64,000 nt of DNA from Hoeflea ulvae (GCF_026619435.1 NZ_JAOVZQ010000001.1:441501-505500); one strand, 5' to 3'. Shown: positions 50,011 to 60,380, numbered from the stretch's first letter. Numbers and translations are program-made. The notes: generated by a model from the letters alone, not told the origin.

Positions 50011-50870
50011 GCACCGGGACCTCCACCAACCGCTCCTTTATTCAAATGGCGCTGGGCCACCGCGCTTTTGTCATCGGTGTCGTGCTGTCGGGCTTCTTCA
50101 TCCTGCTGGCGCTGCTCTCCTTTGTCTGGACCCCCTTTGATCCGACCAAGCTCTCGATTGCCACCAAGCTGCGCACCCCGTCGCTGGAACACTGGTTCGG
50201 CACCGATCATTTCGGCCGCGATATATTCTCGATGATCATGGTCGGCGCCAGGGTGTCGATTGCCGTGGCCTTTGTCGCAGTCGGCATCGGCATTTCCCTG
50301 GGGGTGCCGCTGGGGCTCTATGCGGCGGCCCGCCGCGGCAGTCTCGTCGATGAAATCATCATGCGCGGCAATGATCTGGTCTTTGCCTTCCCGTCGCTGC
50401 TGCTGGCCATCATGATCACCGCCGTGTTCGGCCCCGGTGCGATCAACGCCATCATCGCCATCGGCATTTTCAACGTGCCGGTGTTTGCCCGGCTGGCGCG
50501 CGGCGCAGCATTGTCGCTGTGGACCCGCGATTTCATTCTCGCCGCAAGGGTCGCCGGCAAGAACAAGGCGCGCATTTCCGCCGAGCACATCCTGCCCAAC
50601 ATCGCCAATCTGCTGATCGTTCAGGGCACGATCCAGTTTTCGCTGGCCATTCTAGCTGAAGCAGCGCTCGCCTATGTCGGTCTCGGCGCACAGCCGCCGC
50701 TGCCGAGCTGGGGCCGGATGCTGGCCGATGCCCAGACGCTGATTTCGCTGGCGCCGCATATGGCTTTGTTTCCCGGCTTTGCCATCATCATCACCGTGCT
50801 CGGCCTCAATCTGATGGGCGATGGCCTGCGCGACCTGTTCGATCCCAGGCTGAGGCACGGACGCGGATGA
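50007..50870 (+). CDS. Peptide-type ABC transporter permease (DppC-like)
   Basis: This second permease subunit, 287 residues with six helices, has the DppC/OppC hallmark [19 protein letters not shown] after the first helix. The coupling loop is [20 protein letters not shown]. Start and stop overlap those of its neighbours by 4 bp (ATGA at both ends), which indicates tight translational coupling of the three transporter genes. Confidence 0.93.
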   Translation: MSTGTSTNRSFIQMALGHRAFVIGVVLSGFFILLALLSFVWTPFDPTKLSIATKLRTPSLEHWFGTDHFGRDIFSMIMVGARVSIAVAFVAVGIGISLGVPLGLYAAARRGSLVDEIIMRGNDLVFAFPSLLLAIMITAVFGPGAINAIIAIGIFNVPVFARLARGAALSLWTRDFILAARVAGKNKARISAEHILPNIANLLIVQGTIQFSLAILAEAALAYVGLGAQPPLPSWGRMLADAQTLISLAPHMALFPGFAIIITVLGLNLMGDGLRDLFDPRLRHGRG

Positions 50871-52477
50871 GCGCGCTCAGTATCTCCAATCTCAAGGTCG
50901 AGATCCACGGCAACACCGTGCTGCATGATATCGACCTGAGGCTCGAACCCGGCCAGATTCTCGGCGTTGTCGGCGAATCCGGCTCGGGAAAATCGATGAC
51001 GGCGCTGTCGGTGATGCAATTGTTGCCGCGCGGCAGCCGCTGGAGCGGCAGCATCACCGTCGGCGGCGCTGATCTTGCGACCATGGATGAGGCCGCACTC
51101 TGCCGGATGCGCGGCCGCGATGTCGGCATGATTTTCCAGGAGCCGATGACGGCGCTCAATCCGGTCAAGACAATCGGCGATCAGGTGGCCGAAACCGTGC
51201 GGGTGCACACCGGCGCCAGCCGCCGCGAGGCCTATGCCGTCGCAAGAGCCATGCTCGATCGCGTCGGTCTGCCTGAAGCGCAGTTCCCGCTCGACCGCTA
51301 CCCGCATGACCTCTCCGGTGGCCAGCGCCAGCGCGTCGTCATCGCCCAGGCGATTGCGCTCCGGCCCAAACTGCTGATCGCCGACGAGCCGACCACCGCG
51401 CTCGATGTCACCACCCAGGCCCAGATCCTCGAACTGCTGAAGCAGCTTGTGCGCGAAGAGGGCATGGGACTGATGCTGATCACCCATGATCTCGCGGTCG
51501 TCGCCGGACTGGCCGACACGATCGCCATTCTCAAGGACGGCGCGGTGGTCGAGGCCGGCGCGACGCGCGAGATCTTTCGCGAGATGCGCCATCCCTATAC
51601 CCGTGCCCTGTTCTCGGCCTCCGCCCATGTGCCCGACCGTGGCCGCAAGCCGGAACCGTCGGTCACGCCGGTGCTCTCGGTCGCCCAGGTGGTGCGCGAT
51701 TACCAGCAGCCGCGCCGCAATCTGTTCGTCCGCCGGCCGCCGTTCCGCGCCGTCGATTCTGTCGCCTTCGACATTCACCATGGTGAAAATGTCGGGCTTG
51801 TCGGCGAATCCGGCTGCGGCAAGTCCACGCTGGCCCGCGCAATCCTCGCGCTCGATGCGCTGCAGGGCGGCGAGATCCGTCTCAATGGCCATGTGGTCTC
51901 CAGCGCCGGCGAGGGCCCGCATCCGGAACTCAGGGCCCGGATGCAGGTGGTGTTTCAGGATCCCTACGGCTCCTTCAACCCGCGCCACCGGGTTCGGCGC
52001 CTCGTTACGGAACCGTTCCATCTTCTCAAGGTGAGGCCGCAAGGCGCCGAGCTTGACCGGCGCGTCGACCGGGCGCTGAGCGAGGTCGGGCTGTCATCAT
52101 CGGATGCGGACAAATATATCCACGAATTTTCAGGCGGCCAAAGGCAGCGCATCGCCATCGCCCGCGCCTTGATCATCGAGCCGGCGCTGATCGTTCTCGA
52201 CGAGGCGGTCTCGGCGCTGGATGTGTCGATCCGCGCCCAGATTCTCGATCTGCTGGCCGAGCTTTCCGACCGGCTCGATCTGTCCTATCTGTTCATCTCG
52301 CATGATTTGTCGGTGGTCCGCGCCATCACCGACCGGGTTCTGGTGATGAAGGATGGCCGGATCGTCGAGCAGGGCGAGACCGAGACCATATTCCGCAATC
52401 CGCAACACCCCTATACAAGGCGGCTGGTGGCTGCCACACCATCGCTGGAAGCAGCTCTCGCCCGGCCTGAAGGCTGA
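50867..52477 (+). CDS. Fused dual-ATPase of the peptide-type ABC transporter (DppD-DppF)
   Basis: One 536-residue protein carries both ATP-binding domains that are separate in Dpp/Opp systems. The first half has Walker [16 protein letters not shown], signature [16 protein letters not shown], and Walker [14 protein letters not shown]. The second half has [32 protein letters not shown], and [14 protein letters not shown]. Between them is the oligopeptide-transporter C-terminal region ([15 protein letters not shown]). Such fusions are common in alphaproteobacteria. Its start overlaps the DppC-like stop, and the aldehyde dehydrogenase gene follows after 30 bp. Confidence 0.93.
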   Translation: MSALSISNLKVEIHGNTVLHDIDLRLEPGQILGVVGESGSGKSMTALSVMQLLPRGSRWSGSITVGGADLATMDEAALCRMRGRDVGMIFQEPMTALNPVKTIGDQVAETVRVHTGASRREAYAVARAMLDRVGLPEAQFPLDRYPHDLSGGQRQRVVIAQAIALRPKLLIADEPTTALDVTTQAQILELLKQLVREEGMGLMLITHDLAVVAGLADTIAILKDGAVVEAGATREIFREMRHPYTRALFSASAHVPDRGRKPEPSVTPVLSVAQVVRDYQQPRRNLFVRRPPFRAVDSVAFDIHHGENVGLVGESGCGKSTLARAILALDALQGGEIRLNGHVVSSAGEGPHPELRARMQVVFQDPYGSFNPRHRVRRLVTEPFHLLKVRPQGAELDRRVDRALSEVGLSSSDADKYIHEFSGGQRQRIAIARALIIEPALIVLDEAVSALDVSIRAQILDLLAELSDRLDLSYLFISHDLSVVRAITDRVLVMKDGRIVEQGETETIFRNPQHPYTRRLVAATPSLEAALARPEG

Positions 52478-52507
52478 GCGGCAAAGAGCCGAAGGAAAGG
52501 ACATCCC

Positions 52508-53974
52508 GTGACCGACACCCTTGATGCCGGATTTGACACCAGCCAATGCCTGATCGGCGGCACATGGATCGGCGCCAGTGGCGGCAGGACATTGCCGGTC
52601 GAAGATCCCTCCACCGGTCATGAAATCGGCCGCATCGCCCGTGGCGGTGCCGGCGAGATCGATGCTGCGGTCTCGGCCGCGCGCGCTGCCCTGTCGGGTG
52701 AATGGGGTCAGATGACCGCCGCCGAGCGCGGCCGCCTGCTCGCCAAGATCGGGCGTGCGGTGGAAGACCATGTCGAATGGCTGGCCAAGCTCGAAGCCCA
52801 TGATGTCGGCAAGCCGCTATCCCAGGCCCGTGCCGATGCCCGCGCGCTGGCGCGCTATCTCGAATTCTATGGCGGCGCCGCCGACAAGCTGCACGGCGAG
52901 ACCATCCCCTATCTCAATGACTACACCGTCTTCACCCTGCGCGAGCCGCATGGCGTCACCGGCCACATCATCCCGTGGAACTACCCGATGCAGATCCTCG
53001 GCCGCTCTGTCGGCGCAGCGCTGGCGATGGGCAATGCCGCGGTTCTCAAACCCGCCGAGGAAGCCTCGCTGACAGCACTGGCCTTTGCCCGCATCGCCAG
53101 CGATTGCGGACTGCCCGACGGCGCGCTCAATGTTGTTCCCGGTCTCGGCGAGGAAGCCGGTGCGGCGCTCTGCGCCCATCCGGACGTCAATCACATCTCG
53201 TTCACCGGCTCGCTTGAGACCGGACGCAAAATCCAGCAGGCGGCGGCCTATAATGTGATCCCGGTGACGCTGGAATTGGGCGGCAAATCCCCGCAGATCG
53301 TCTTTGACGATGCCGATCTCGAGCGCGCCCTGCCGTTTCTGGTCAATGCCGGCATTCAGAACGCCGGCCAGACTTGCTCGGCCTCCTCGCGGATTCTGGT
53401 TGAAGCCTCGCGCCATGACGAGGTGGTGAAACTGATGAGCGAGCGCTACAGGGCGCTCACTGTCGGCGCCGCAATGGAGGACCAGTCGATCGGGCCGCTG
53501 ATTTCCGAGCGCCAGAAGAACATCGTCCAGGGCTTTCTCGCTGAAGCCGACGAAGACGGACTGGCCCCGGTGGCCGAGGGTCAGATGCCGAAATCCGCGC
53601 CGATGGGCGGCCATTATGTGCGGCCGACGCTGTATGGCGGTGTCGATCCCAATCATGTGCTGGCGCGTGACGAGATTTTCGGCCCGGTGCAGGTGATCAT
53701 CCCGTTCCGCGACGAAGAAGAGGCCGTGGCCATCGCCAATGGCACCGATTACGGCCTGGTTGCAGGGGTCTGGACCAGCGATGGCGGCCGGCAGATGCGC
53801 CTGGCCCGGGCGATCCGCTCCGGCCAGGTCTTCATCAACAATTACGGCGCCGGCGGCGGGGTGGAGCTGCCCTTTGGCGGGGTCGGCAAATCCGGCCATG
53901 GCCGCGAAAAGGGGTTCGAGGCGCTCTACGGCTTCTCCTCGCTCAAGACCGTTGCCGTCTGGCACGGCAAATAG
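52508..53974 (+). CDS. NAD(P)-dependent aldehyde dehydrogenase
   Basis: This 488-residue ALDH-superfamily enzyme oxidises an aldehyde to the acid in the cytoplasm. Catalytic elements are the asparagine region GHIIPWNYPMQI, the glutamate in VTLELGGKSPQIV, and the nucleophilic cysteine in NAGQTCSASSRILV. The C-terminal EIFGPVQVIIPF and PFGGVGKSGHGREKG are also present. It resembles the betaine-aldehyde/aminobutyraldehyde group, but specificity is not certain from sequence. It lies in the operon with the importer and the amidohydrolase, and so probably acts on an aldehyde derived from the imported compound. Confidence 0.92.
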   Translation: MTDTLDAGFDTSQCLIGGTWIGASGGRTLPVEDPSTGHEIGRIARGGAGEIDAAVSAARAALSGEWGQMTAAERGRLLAKIGRAVEDHVEWLAKLEAHDVGKPLSQARADARALARYLEFYGGAADKLHGETIPYLNDYTVFTLREPHGVTGHIIPWNYPMQILGRSVGAALAMGNAAVLKPAEEASLTALAFARIASDCGLPDGALNVVPGLGEEAGAALCAHPDVNHISFTGSLETGRKIQQAAAYNVIPVTLELGGKSPQIVFDDADLERALPFLVNAGIQNAGQTCSASSRILVEASRHDEVVKLMSERYRALTVGAAMEDQSIGPLISERQKNIVQGFLAEADEDGLAPVAEGQMPKSAPMGGHYVRPTLYGGVDPNHVLARDEIFGPVQVIIPFRDEEEAVAIANGTDYGLVAGVWTSDGGRQMRLARAIRSGQVFINNYGAGGGVELPFGGVGKSGHGREKGFEALYGFSSLKTVAVWHGK

Positions 53975-53998
53975 TCCAATCATTCCGGGAGTAAAGCA

Positions 53999-54745
53999 AT
54001 GAGACTTGAAGGCAAGACAGCCCTGGTAACCGGCGGCGCATCGGGATTTGGCGCCGGTATCGTCCGGAAATTCATCAGCGAAGGCGCCCGTGTCGCCGTT
54101 GCCGACATCAATGCAGATGCGGCCCGGGACTTTGCTTCGGAATGCGGCGATCGTGCCTTTGCCGTCACGGTCGACGTGTCCAGCAATGACAGCGTCGCAG
54201 CCATGGCCAGCCTCGTGCTGGGCAATTTCGGCCAGCTCGACATCCTGGTCAACAATGCCGGCATCACCCATTTGCCCGCAGCCCTGGAAGATATCAGCGA
54301 GGAGGATTTCGACCGGGTTCTGGCCGTCAATGCCAAGTCGGTGTTCCTGACCGCGCGGCACTTCGTTCCGGCCATGAAACAGGCCGGATCCGGCGCGATC
54401 CTCAATGTCGCATCGACCGCCGGGGTCAGCCCGCGACCGCGCTTGAGTTGGTACAATTCCTCCAAGGGCTGGATGATCACCGCCACCAAATCCATGGCCA
54501 TCGAACTGGCGCCCTCGGGAATCCGGGTCAATGCGCTCAATCCCGTGGCCGGGGAAACGCCGTTGCTGAAATCCTTCATGGGTGAGGACACGCCGGAAAT
54601 CCGCGCCAAATTCCTCTCCACCATTCCGCTGGGCCGGTTTTCCACGCCAGAAGACATGGCCAATGCCGCCTGTTTCCTGTGTTCCGACGAGGCGGCGATG
54701 ATCACCGGTGTGGCCATGGAAGTGGATGGCGGCCGCTGCATCTGA
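53999..54745 (+). CDS. Short-chain dehydrogenase/reductase (FabG-like)
   Basis: This classical SDR of 248 residues has the coenzyme loop ALVTGGASGFGAGIVRKF and the NNAG motif (LDILVNNAGITHL). The catalytic tetrad is an N, a serine in ILNVASTAGVSP, and YNSSKGW with the YxxxK tyrosine and lysine. The aspartate in VAVADINADA favours NAD(H) over NADP(H). GGGAG precedes the ATG by 6 nt. It is the last gene of the M20-ABC-ALDH operon; it probably oxidises an alcohol to a ketone or aldehyde in that pathway. Confidence 0.9.
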   Translation: MRLEGKTALVTGGASGFGAGIVRKFISEGARVAVADINADAARDFASECGDRAFAVTVDVSSNDSVAAMASLVLGNFGQLDILVNNAGITHLPAALEDISEEDFDRVLAVNAKSVFLTARHFVPAMKQAGSGAILNVASTAGVSPRPRLSWYNSSKGWMITATKSMAIELAPSGIRVNALNPVAGETPLLKSFMGEDTPEIRAKFLSTIPLGRFSTPEDMANAACFLCSDEAAMITGVAMEVDGGRCI

Positions 54746-54921
54746 GCTGGCGGCTTGTCCAATTTGCTTCCATTCGGGTGCAAAAACCTCTAGCAGGGGG
54801 CCAACGACCGCGCCGCGCGTCAGACATGACGCGCCAGTGGCGCTGTGCCACACTTAGTGAATGCATGCGCATCATCGCTTGAATGACCCCATTTGAGCCC
54901 GCCATGCATTGGAGATTGATC

Positions 54922-56214
54922 ATGCGCCTCGGCGGACGTCTGCAAGCAGCCATCGAAATTCTCACCGACATCGAGACCCGGCACCGGCCGGTGCCGGAAG
55001 CGCTGAAGGATTGGGGCCTGTCGCACCGCTTTGCCGGATCCGGCGACCGCGGCGCGATTTCCAACCTGGTCCATGACGCGCTGCGGATGAAGCTCTCTCA
55101 CGCTTTCATCATGGATGGCGGCACACCCGCCGATCTGGCGGTGGCGACGCTGCTGCGCCAGTGGGGCATCAGCCCGGAAGAGCTGACCGCCAGCCTCGAG
55201 GGAGACAAGTTCGCACCCGAAATACCGTCGGTGGAGCTCCTGTCCGCCTGCCTGGCGCGGGACCTGGGTCAGGCCCCGGCGCATGTGCGCGCCGATATTC
55301 CCGAATGGCTGGTCGCCTCGTTCGAACGCGCCTTCGGAGACGATTGGGAAGCCGAGGCGCAGGCGATGACCGCCCGTCCGCCGCTCGATCTTCGGGTCAA
55401 CACTATTGTCACCGACCGAGATCAGGTGCTGGCCGGTTTTGAAGGCCAGGGCGCATCGGCGACCCGGCTGGCGCCAAATGGCATCCGCATTGAAGCCGGC
55501 GAGGGGCCGCAGCGCCAGATTGCCGCCACCAGCGAAGTCAATTTTGCCGGGGGCTGGTTCGAAGTCCAGGACGAGGGCTCGCAATTGGCTGCCGGTCTTG
55601 CCGGGGCCGAGCCGGGCGAGATCGTGCTTGATTATTGCGCCGGCGGCGGCGGCAAGGCGCTGGCCTTTGCGGCGATGATGAACAATGACGGGCGCATCAA
55701 TGCCTATGATGCCGACCGCCGCAGGCTTGCGCCGATGGTCGAGCGCATCCGCCGTGCCGGTGTCGAGATCATCGACATCAAGGAGCGACCGTTTAACCTG
55801 GCCGGGCTGGAACAGGCGATGGACCGGGTTCTGGTTGATGCGCCTTGCACCGGCACCGGCACCTGGCGCCGCCGGCCGGACGCGAAATGGCGTATTTCGG
55901 AAAAGAACCTCAGCGACCGCACCGCAGATCAGGACAAGGTGCTTGATGATGCGTCGGTCTATGTCCGTCCCGGCGGCGAGCTGGCCTATGTCACCTGTTC
56001 GCTGCTGCCGGAAGAAAACACCGACCGGGTCAAGGCGTTTTTGACCCGGCATCCGGAATTTGAAACCATTAGCCTCAAGCAGCGTTGGCGTGCCGCAGTG
56101 GCCGATCCCGATGCGCCGGTTCCCTATGCGGACCAGAATCTGGGATTGATCCTGTCGCCGCGACGGACCGGCACCGACGGGTTTTATTTCGCCGGTTTCC
56201 GCCGCAAACTGTAA
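54922..56214 (+). CDS. RsmB/NOP2-family RNA (cytosine-5) methyltransferase
   Basis: This 430-residue SAM-dependent m5C RNA methyltransferase has an N-terminal NusB-like helical domain (residues 1-140) and a catalytic domain. The SAM loop is VLDYCAGGGGKALAFA, the proline-cysteine motif IV is VLVDAPCTGTGTWRRRPD, and the catalytic cysteine of motif VI is in LAYVTCSLLPEENTD. The ATG at 54922 follows GGAG at 7 nt; an in-frame start 39 bp earlier is less likely. The usual substrate of the family is 16S rRNA C967, but alphaproteobacteria have several paralogues, so the exact target is uncertain. Confidence 0.9.
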   Translation: MRLGGRLQAAIEILTDIETRHRPVPEALKDWGLSHRFAGSGDRGAISNLVHDALRMKLSHAFIMDGGTPADLAVATLLRQWGISPEELTASLEGDKFAPEIPSVELLSACLARDLGQAPAHVRADIPEWLVASFERAFGDDWEAEAQAMTARPPLDLRVNTIVTDRDQVLAGFEGQGASATRLAPNGIRIEAGEGPQRQIAATSEVNFAGGWFEVQDEGSQLAAGLAGAEPGEIVLDYCAGGGGKALAFAAMMNNDGRINAYDADRRRLAPMVERIRRAGVEIIDIKERPFNLAGLEQAMDRVLVDAPCTGTGTWRRRPDAKWRISEKNLSDRTADQDKVLDDASVYVRPGGELAYVTCSLLPEENTDRVKAFLTRHPEFETISLKQRWRAAVADPDAPVPYADQNLGLILSPRRTGTDGFYFAGFRRKL

Positions 56215-56278
56215 CGGCCGGCAGCAGCGGGCAGCCCGGCGCGGTCGGCAACGGCCATGACCGGCAAGAGGTGGACCC

Positions 56279-56743
56279 ATGAACAAATCCCATGCAGTGA
56301 CATTGCTCCTGTTTGTCGCTCTCACCGTCGCCGGGGGCAGCCTGATCGGCTATTTCTCGATCCCCGGACCCTGGTATCAGGGCCTGGAAAAGCCGTCCTT
56401 CAATCCGCCCAACTGGATTTTCGGCCCGGTCTGGACCACGCTCTATGTTCTCGTCGGGATTGCCGGCGCGCGCGCCTTCATCAAGGAGCGCGGCAATTGG
56501 CTGCCGAAAATCTGGTTTGTGCAGATGGCGCTGAATTTTGCCTGGTCGCCGGTCTTTTTCGTGCTGCACCGCCCCGATCTGGCGCTTGTGGTGCTGATCG
56601 CCATGCTGATCGCCATCATGGCCTTCATCGCCACGGCCTGGAGCAGGGATCGTCCCGCCGCATTGCTGTTCCTTCCCTATGCCGCCTGGGTGTCCTTTGC
56701 CGGTGTGCTCAATGCCGCGATCTGGTGGCTCAACCGCGTCTGA
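56279..56743 (+). CDS. tspO: TspO/MBR family membrane protein
   Basis: This 154-residue integral membrane protein has five helices, the bacterial relative of the mitochondrial translocator protein (18 kDa). The typical WYQGLEKPSFNPPNWIFGPV motif lies after the first helix. Helix 2 has the TTLYVLVGIAG pattern, and tryptophan-rich segments (FAWSPVFFVL, NAAIWWLN) line the porphyrin-binding cavity. In Rhodobacter TspO modulates tetrapyrrole and photosynthesis gene expression in response to oxygen. No porphyrin gene is adjacent here. It precedes a thioesterase gene by 75 bp. Confidence 0.93.
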   Translation: MNKSHAVTLLLFVALTVAGGSLIGYFSIPGPWYQGLEKPSFNPPNWIFGPVWTTLYVLVGIAGARAFIKERGNWLPKIWFVQMALNFAWSPVFFVLHRPDLALVVLIAMLIAIMAFIATAWSRDRPAALLFLPYAAWVSFAGVLNAAIWWLNRV

Positions 56744-56818
56744 TCCGCACACAGGCAGAAACCGCTTGCGGTTTTGCCGTCTGCTTGCCACCTTCGCAGC
56801 TGCGAAAGGAATTGGCGC

Positions 56819-57268
56819 ATGGATGAGAGACCCGATCAGAATTTCCGTGGACGCGTGACCGACAGTTTCGCCCGCCAGAAGGTCATGGGCAGCATCGGGG
56901 CAGCCCTCACCAGCGTCGAATATGGCGTGGTCGAGATCGAGATGCCGTTCCGTGCCGACCTGACCCAGCAGCATGGCTTTCTGCATGCAGGCATCCTGTC
57001 GACCGCGCTCGATTCGGCCTGCGGCTATGCCGCCCTGTCGGTGATGCCCGAAGATGCGGCGGTGCTGACCATCGAATTCAAGATCAATCTTCTGTCGCCC
57101 GGCCGCGGCGATCATTTCCTGTTTCGCGGCGAGGTCACCAAGCCCGGCAACACCATCATTGTCAGCGATGGCCGCGCCTATGCCATTTCCGATGGCCCGG
57201 CCAAGCTGATTGCATCGATGACTGGCACCATGATGGTGGTGCGCGGCCGTGAAGGGATTGACGGATGA
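56819..57268 (+). CDS. PaaI-family (hotdog) thioesterase
   Basis: This 149-residue hotdog-fold acyl-CoA thioesterase has the PaaI motif QQHGFLHAGILSTALDSACG, containing the catalytic histidine-glycine and aspartate region, and the long central helix. The chosen ATG follows AAAGGA at 8 nt. The stop overlaps the start of the nucleosidase gene (ATGA). The acyl substrate is unknown. No phenylacetate genes are nearby, so phenylacetate function is not implied. Confidence 0.87.
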   Translation: MDERPDQNFRGRVTDSFARQKVMGSIGAALTSVEYGVVEIEMPFRADLTQQHGFLHAGILSTALDSACGYAALSVMPEDAAVLTIEFKINLLSPGRGDHFLFRGEVTKPGNTIIVSDGRAYAISDGPAKLIASMTGTMMVVRGREGIDG

Positions 57269-57897
57269 GCGGAACACTCAAGAGCGTCGGTGACCGGCGG
57301 GTGCTCTATGTGATGGCGGCCGAGCCGGAATATGGCCCGCATCTGAAATCGCGGTTTGCCCCCTTGATCACCGGCATTGGCCCGGTGGAGGCAGCCAGTG
57401 TGCTGGCGGCTAATCTGGCGACATCAGGGCCAAACCGTCCCGACTGCATCGTCTCGCTCGGATCAGCAGGCTCACGGCTGCTCGAACAGACCCATGTCTA
57501 TCAGGTTTCCTCTGTCAGCTACCGCGACATGGACGCAAGCCCGCTCGGATTCGAAAAAGGCCGGACGCCGCTTCTCGACCTGCCCGCCAAGCTGCCGATG
57601 CCGGTGATAGCTGAAGGCGTTCCCTCGGCAAGCCTATCGACCGGCGCCAACATCGTCTCCGGCGAGGCCTATGATCTGATCGATGCCGACATGGTCGACA
57701 TGGAAACCTTCGCCGTGCTGCGCGCCGCCAGCCTGTTTTCCGTGCCCGTCATAGGCCTGCGCGGCATTTCCGATGGCAAGGCCGAGCTCAACCATCTTGA
57801 TGATTGGACCGAATATTTGCATGTGATCGATGAAAAACTCGCCGAAGCGGTGGATCTGGTCGAAGCGGCGATTGCATCCGGCGCGGCTTTGGCTTAA
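57265..57897 (+). CDS. 5'-methylthioadenosine/S-adenosylhomocysteine nucleosidase-like protein
   Basis: This 210-residue nucleoside phosphorylase-fold enzyme probably hydrolyses MTA or SAH to recover adenine. The phosphate-site and base-binding segments are GIGPVEAASVLAANL and CIVSLGSAGSR. The ME-motif is VDMETFAVLRAASLFSVP, and the catalytic aspartate that protonates the base is in GLRGISDGKAEL. It is shorter than E. coli MtnN (232 aa). It overlaps the thioesterase gene by 4 bp and lies just before guaA. Related purine phosphorylases are the alternative. Confidence 0.85.
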   Translation: MSGTLKSVGDRRVLYVMAAEPEYGPHLKSRFAPLITGIGPVEAASVLAANLATSGPNRPDCIVSLGSAGSRLLEQTHVYQVSSVSYRDMDASPLGFEKGRTPLLDLPAKLPMPVIAEGVPSASLSTGANIVSGEAYDLIDADMVDMETFAVLRAASLFSVPVIGLRGISDGKAELNHLDDWTEYLHVIDEKLAEAVDLVEAAIASGAALA

Positions 57898-57906
57898 TCG
57901 CTCGCC

Positions 57907-59478
57907 ATGAACGATATCCTCCACACCACTCATCCCGATTCCATTCTGATCATCGACTTCGGCAGTCAGGTCACGCAGCTGATCGCCCGCCGCGTGCGCG
58001 AAGCCGGGGTCTATTGCGAGATCGTCCCGTTCCAGCTCGCCGATGAAGGCTTTGACCGGATGCAGCCGAAAGGCGTGATCTTTTCCGGTGGACCGGATTC
58101 GGTCACCCGCGAAGGCTCGCCGCGCGCGCCGCAGGCGGTGTTCGATTCCGGCGTCCCGATCCTCGCCATCTGCTACGGCCAGCAGACGCTGTGCATGCAG
58201 ATCGGCGGCAATGTCGAAGGCGGTCACCACCGCGAATTCGGCCGCGCCGATGTCGAGATCCTCAAAGCCTCGCCCCTGTTCGAGGGTTTTTGGGAAGTCG
58301 GCAAGAAATACCCGGTGTGGATGAGCCATGGCGACCGCGTCACGAAGCTGCCCGACGGCTTCGAGGTGATCGGCACATCGCCGAACGCGCCCTTTGCCAT
58401 CTCGGTCAATGAGGACAAGCGCTATTACACCACCATGTTCCATCCCGAGGTGGTGCACACGCCCGACGGCGCCAAGCTGCTGGCCAATTTCGTGCACAAG
58501 ATCGTCGGCCTCAAATCCGACTGGTCGATGGCCGCCTACCGGGCGGAGATGGTGCAGAAGATCCGCGACCAGGTCGGCTCCGGCAAGGTCATCTGCGCGC
58601 TCTCCGGCGGCGTCGATTCCTCCGTTGCGGCGCTGCTGATCCACGAGGCCATCGGCGACCAGCTCAGCTGCATCCTCGTCGATCACGGCCTGATGCGCAT
58701 GAACGAGGCCGCCGATGTGGTGGAGATGTTCCGCAACCACTACAATCTCAACCTGAAAATGGTGGATGCGTCCGACCGCTTCATCTCGCAGCTCGAAGGC
58801 GAGGCGGACCCGGAAACCAAGCGCAAGACCATCGGCCGGCTGTTCATCGAGGTCTTCGAGGAAGAAGCTGCGAAAATCGGCGGCGCCGACTATCTGGCCC
58901 AGGGCACACTCTACCCGGATGTGATCGAAAGTGTCTCGTTTTCGGGCGGCCCTTCGGTCACCATCAAGTCGCACCACAATGTCGGCGGACTGCCCGAGCG
59001 CATGAACATGCAGCTGGTCGAGCCCCTGCGCGAGCTCTTCAAGGATGAAGTCCGGGTGCTGGGCAAGGAGCTCGGCCTGCCCGACAGCTTCATCGGCCGT
59101 CACCCGTTCCCCGGGCCGGGCCTGGCGATCCGCTGCCCCGGCGGCATCACCCGTGAAAAGCTCGACATCCTGCGCCAGGCCGACGCGATCTATCTCGACG
59201 AGATCCGCAAGGCCGGTCTTTACGACATCATCTGGCAGGCATTTGCCGTGCTGTTGCCGGTGCAGACTGTCGGCGTCATGGGCGATGGCCGCACCTACGA
59301 GTTCGTCTGCGCGCTGCGCGCCGTCACCTCGGTCGACGGCATGACCGCGGATTTCTATCCCTATGACATGGATTTCCTGGGCAAGACCGCGACCCGGATC
59401 ATCAACGAGGTCAAGGGTATCAACCGCGTCGTCTACGACGTCACCTCCAAACCTCCCGGCACCATCGAGTGGGAATGA
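57907..59478 (+). CDS. guaA: GMP synthase (glutamine-hydrolysing)
   Basis: This enzyme makes GMP from XMP with glutamine and ATP. It has 523 residues. The class-I glutamine amidotransferase domain (about 1-205) has the nucleophile in [11 protein letters not shown] and the catalytic histidine-glutamate in [11 protein letters not shown]. The ATP-pyrophosphatase domain has the P-loop [14 protein letters not shown], and the dimerisation domain has [15 protein letters not shown]. It follows the nucleosidase gene by 9 bp, and the next two genes are close behind, so a purine-linked transcript is likely. Confidence 0.98.
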   Translation: MNDILHTTHPDSILIIDFGSQVTQLIARRVREAGVYCEIVPFQLADEGFDRMQPKGVIFSGGPDSVTREGSPRAPQAVFDSGVPILAICYGQQTLCMQIGGNVEGGHHREFGRADVEILKASPLFEGFWEVGKKYPVWMSHGDRVTKLPDGFEVIGTSPNAPFAISVNEDKRYYTTMFHPEVVHTPDGAKLLANFVHKIVGLKSDWSMAAYRAEMVQKIRDQVGSGKVICALSGGVDSSVAALLIHEAIGDQLSCILVDHGLMRMNEAADVVEMFRNHYNLNLKMVDASDRFISQLEGEADPETKRKTIGRLFIEVFEEEAAKIGGADYLAQGTLYPDVIESVSFSGGPSVTIKSHHNVGGLPERMNMQLVEPLRELFKDEVRVLGKELGLPDSFIGRHPFPGPGLAIRCPGGITREKLDILRQADAIYLDEIRKAGLYDIIWQAFAVLLPVQTVGVMGDGRTYEFVCALRAVTSVDGMTADFYPYDMDFLGKTATRIINEVKGINRVVYDVTSKPPGTIEWE

Positions 59479-59502
59479 GGCGCTGACAGCACGGAACTGC
59501 AT

Positions 59503-59850
59503 ATGACCGTCACCATTTATGGCATCAAGAACTGCGACACGATGAAGAAGGCGCGGACCTGGCTCGCTGAGCATTCGGTCGAAGCGGAGTTCCACGACTA
59601 CAAGGCGTCTGGCATCGACCGGGCGCATCTTCAGCGCTGGTGCAGTGAGGCCGGCTGGGAAACCGTCCTCAACCGGGCCGGAACCACCTTCCGCAAGCTT
59701 GATGACGCCGACAAGCAGGATCTCGACCAGGACAAGGCCATCGCGCTGATGCTGGCCCAGCCCTCAATGATCAAGCGGCCGGTGCTGGAAGCGGAGAACC
59801 GGATCATCATCGGCTTCAAGCCGGATCTCTACGAGCAATTCTTCGCCTGA
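59503..59850 (+). CDS. ArsC/Spx-family protein (YffB-like)
   Basis: This 115-residue thioredoxin-fold protein has the ArsC pattern TIYGIKNCDTMKKARTWL, with a single catalytic cysteine, and LIKRPVLEAENRIIIGF near the C-terminus. The single cysteine and KxC surroundings resemble YffB/Spx, not true detoxifying arsenate reductase. YffB of Pseudomonas and E. coli binds glutathione. No arsenic genes are nearby. It lies 24 bp after guaA and 10 bp before the ybaK-like gene, and so probably forms part of one transcript. Confidence 0.88.
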   Translation: MTVTIYGIKNCDTMKKARTWLAEHSVEAEFHDYKASGIDRAHLQRWCSEAGWETVLNRAGTTFRKLDDADKQDLDQDKAIALMLAQPSMIKRPVLEAENRIIIGFKPDLYEQFFA

Positions 59851-59860
59851 GGAAAGTGCG

Positions 59861-60334
59861 ATGGCGAAAACCACTCGCGCCACGACAGCTCTCGGCAAGC
59901 TCGGCATTGCCTTCACCATCCACAGCTATGATTACGATCCCGATGCCGACAGCATTGGCCTGCAGGCAGCCGAGGCTTTGGGTGAGCCGCCCTCGCGCGT
60001 GCTCAAGACCCTGATGGCGGAACTCGACGGCAAGCCGGTCTGCGTCGTGCTGCCATCCGACCACGAACTCAGCATGAAGAAGCTGGCGGCAGCGCTCGGC
60101 GGCAAGTCGGCGACAATGATGAAGCCCGCGGACGCCGAACGCCTCACCGGCTACCATGTCGGCGGTATCAGCCCCTTTGGCCAGAAAAAGCACGTGCCGA
60201 CCGCTTTTGAACGCGCCGCGCTGACAGAGCCTTATGTCTTCATCAATGGCGGCCAGCGCGGGCTGCAAATCCGGCTGGACCCCGATACGGCGGCGCGGGC
60301 GCTCAAGGCGGTCTGTGCCGAAGTCATCGCCTGA
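59861..60334 (+). CDS. ybaK: Cys-tRNA(Pro) deacylase, YbaK-like
   Basis: This 157-residue editing protein hydrolyses Cys-tRNA(Pro) that ProRS makes by mistake, and acts in trans in the cytoplasm. The YbaK catalytic lysine lies in RVLKTLMAELDGKPVCVVLP. The segments GGKSATMMKPADAERLTGY and VGGISPFGQKKHVPT are typical, and YVFINGGQRGLQIRLDP closes the fold. The family's usual length is about 155-160. It converges on the UdgX gene; the 46 bp between them show no clear terminator. Confidence 0.92.
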   Translation: MAKTTRATTALGKLGIAFTIHSYDYDPDADSIGLQAAEALGEPPSRVLKTLMAELDGKPVCVVLPSDHELSMKKLAAALGGKSATMMKPADAERLTGYHVGGISPFGQKKHVPTAFERAALTEPYVFINGGQRGLQIRLDPDTAARALKAVCAEVIA

Positions 60335-60380
60335 CACAGCATTTGTTAGCCGGCTGATAAGGCCCCAACCCGTTGACAGA

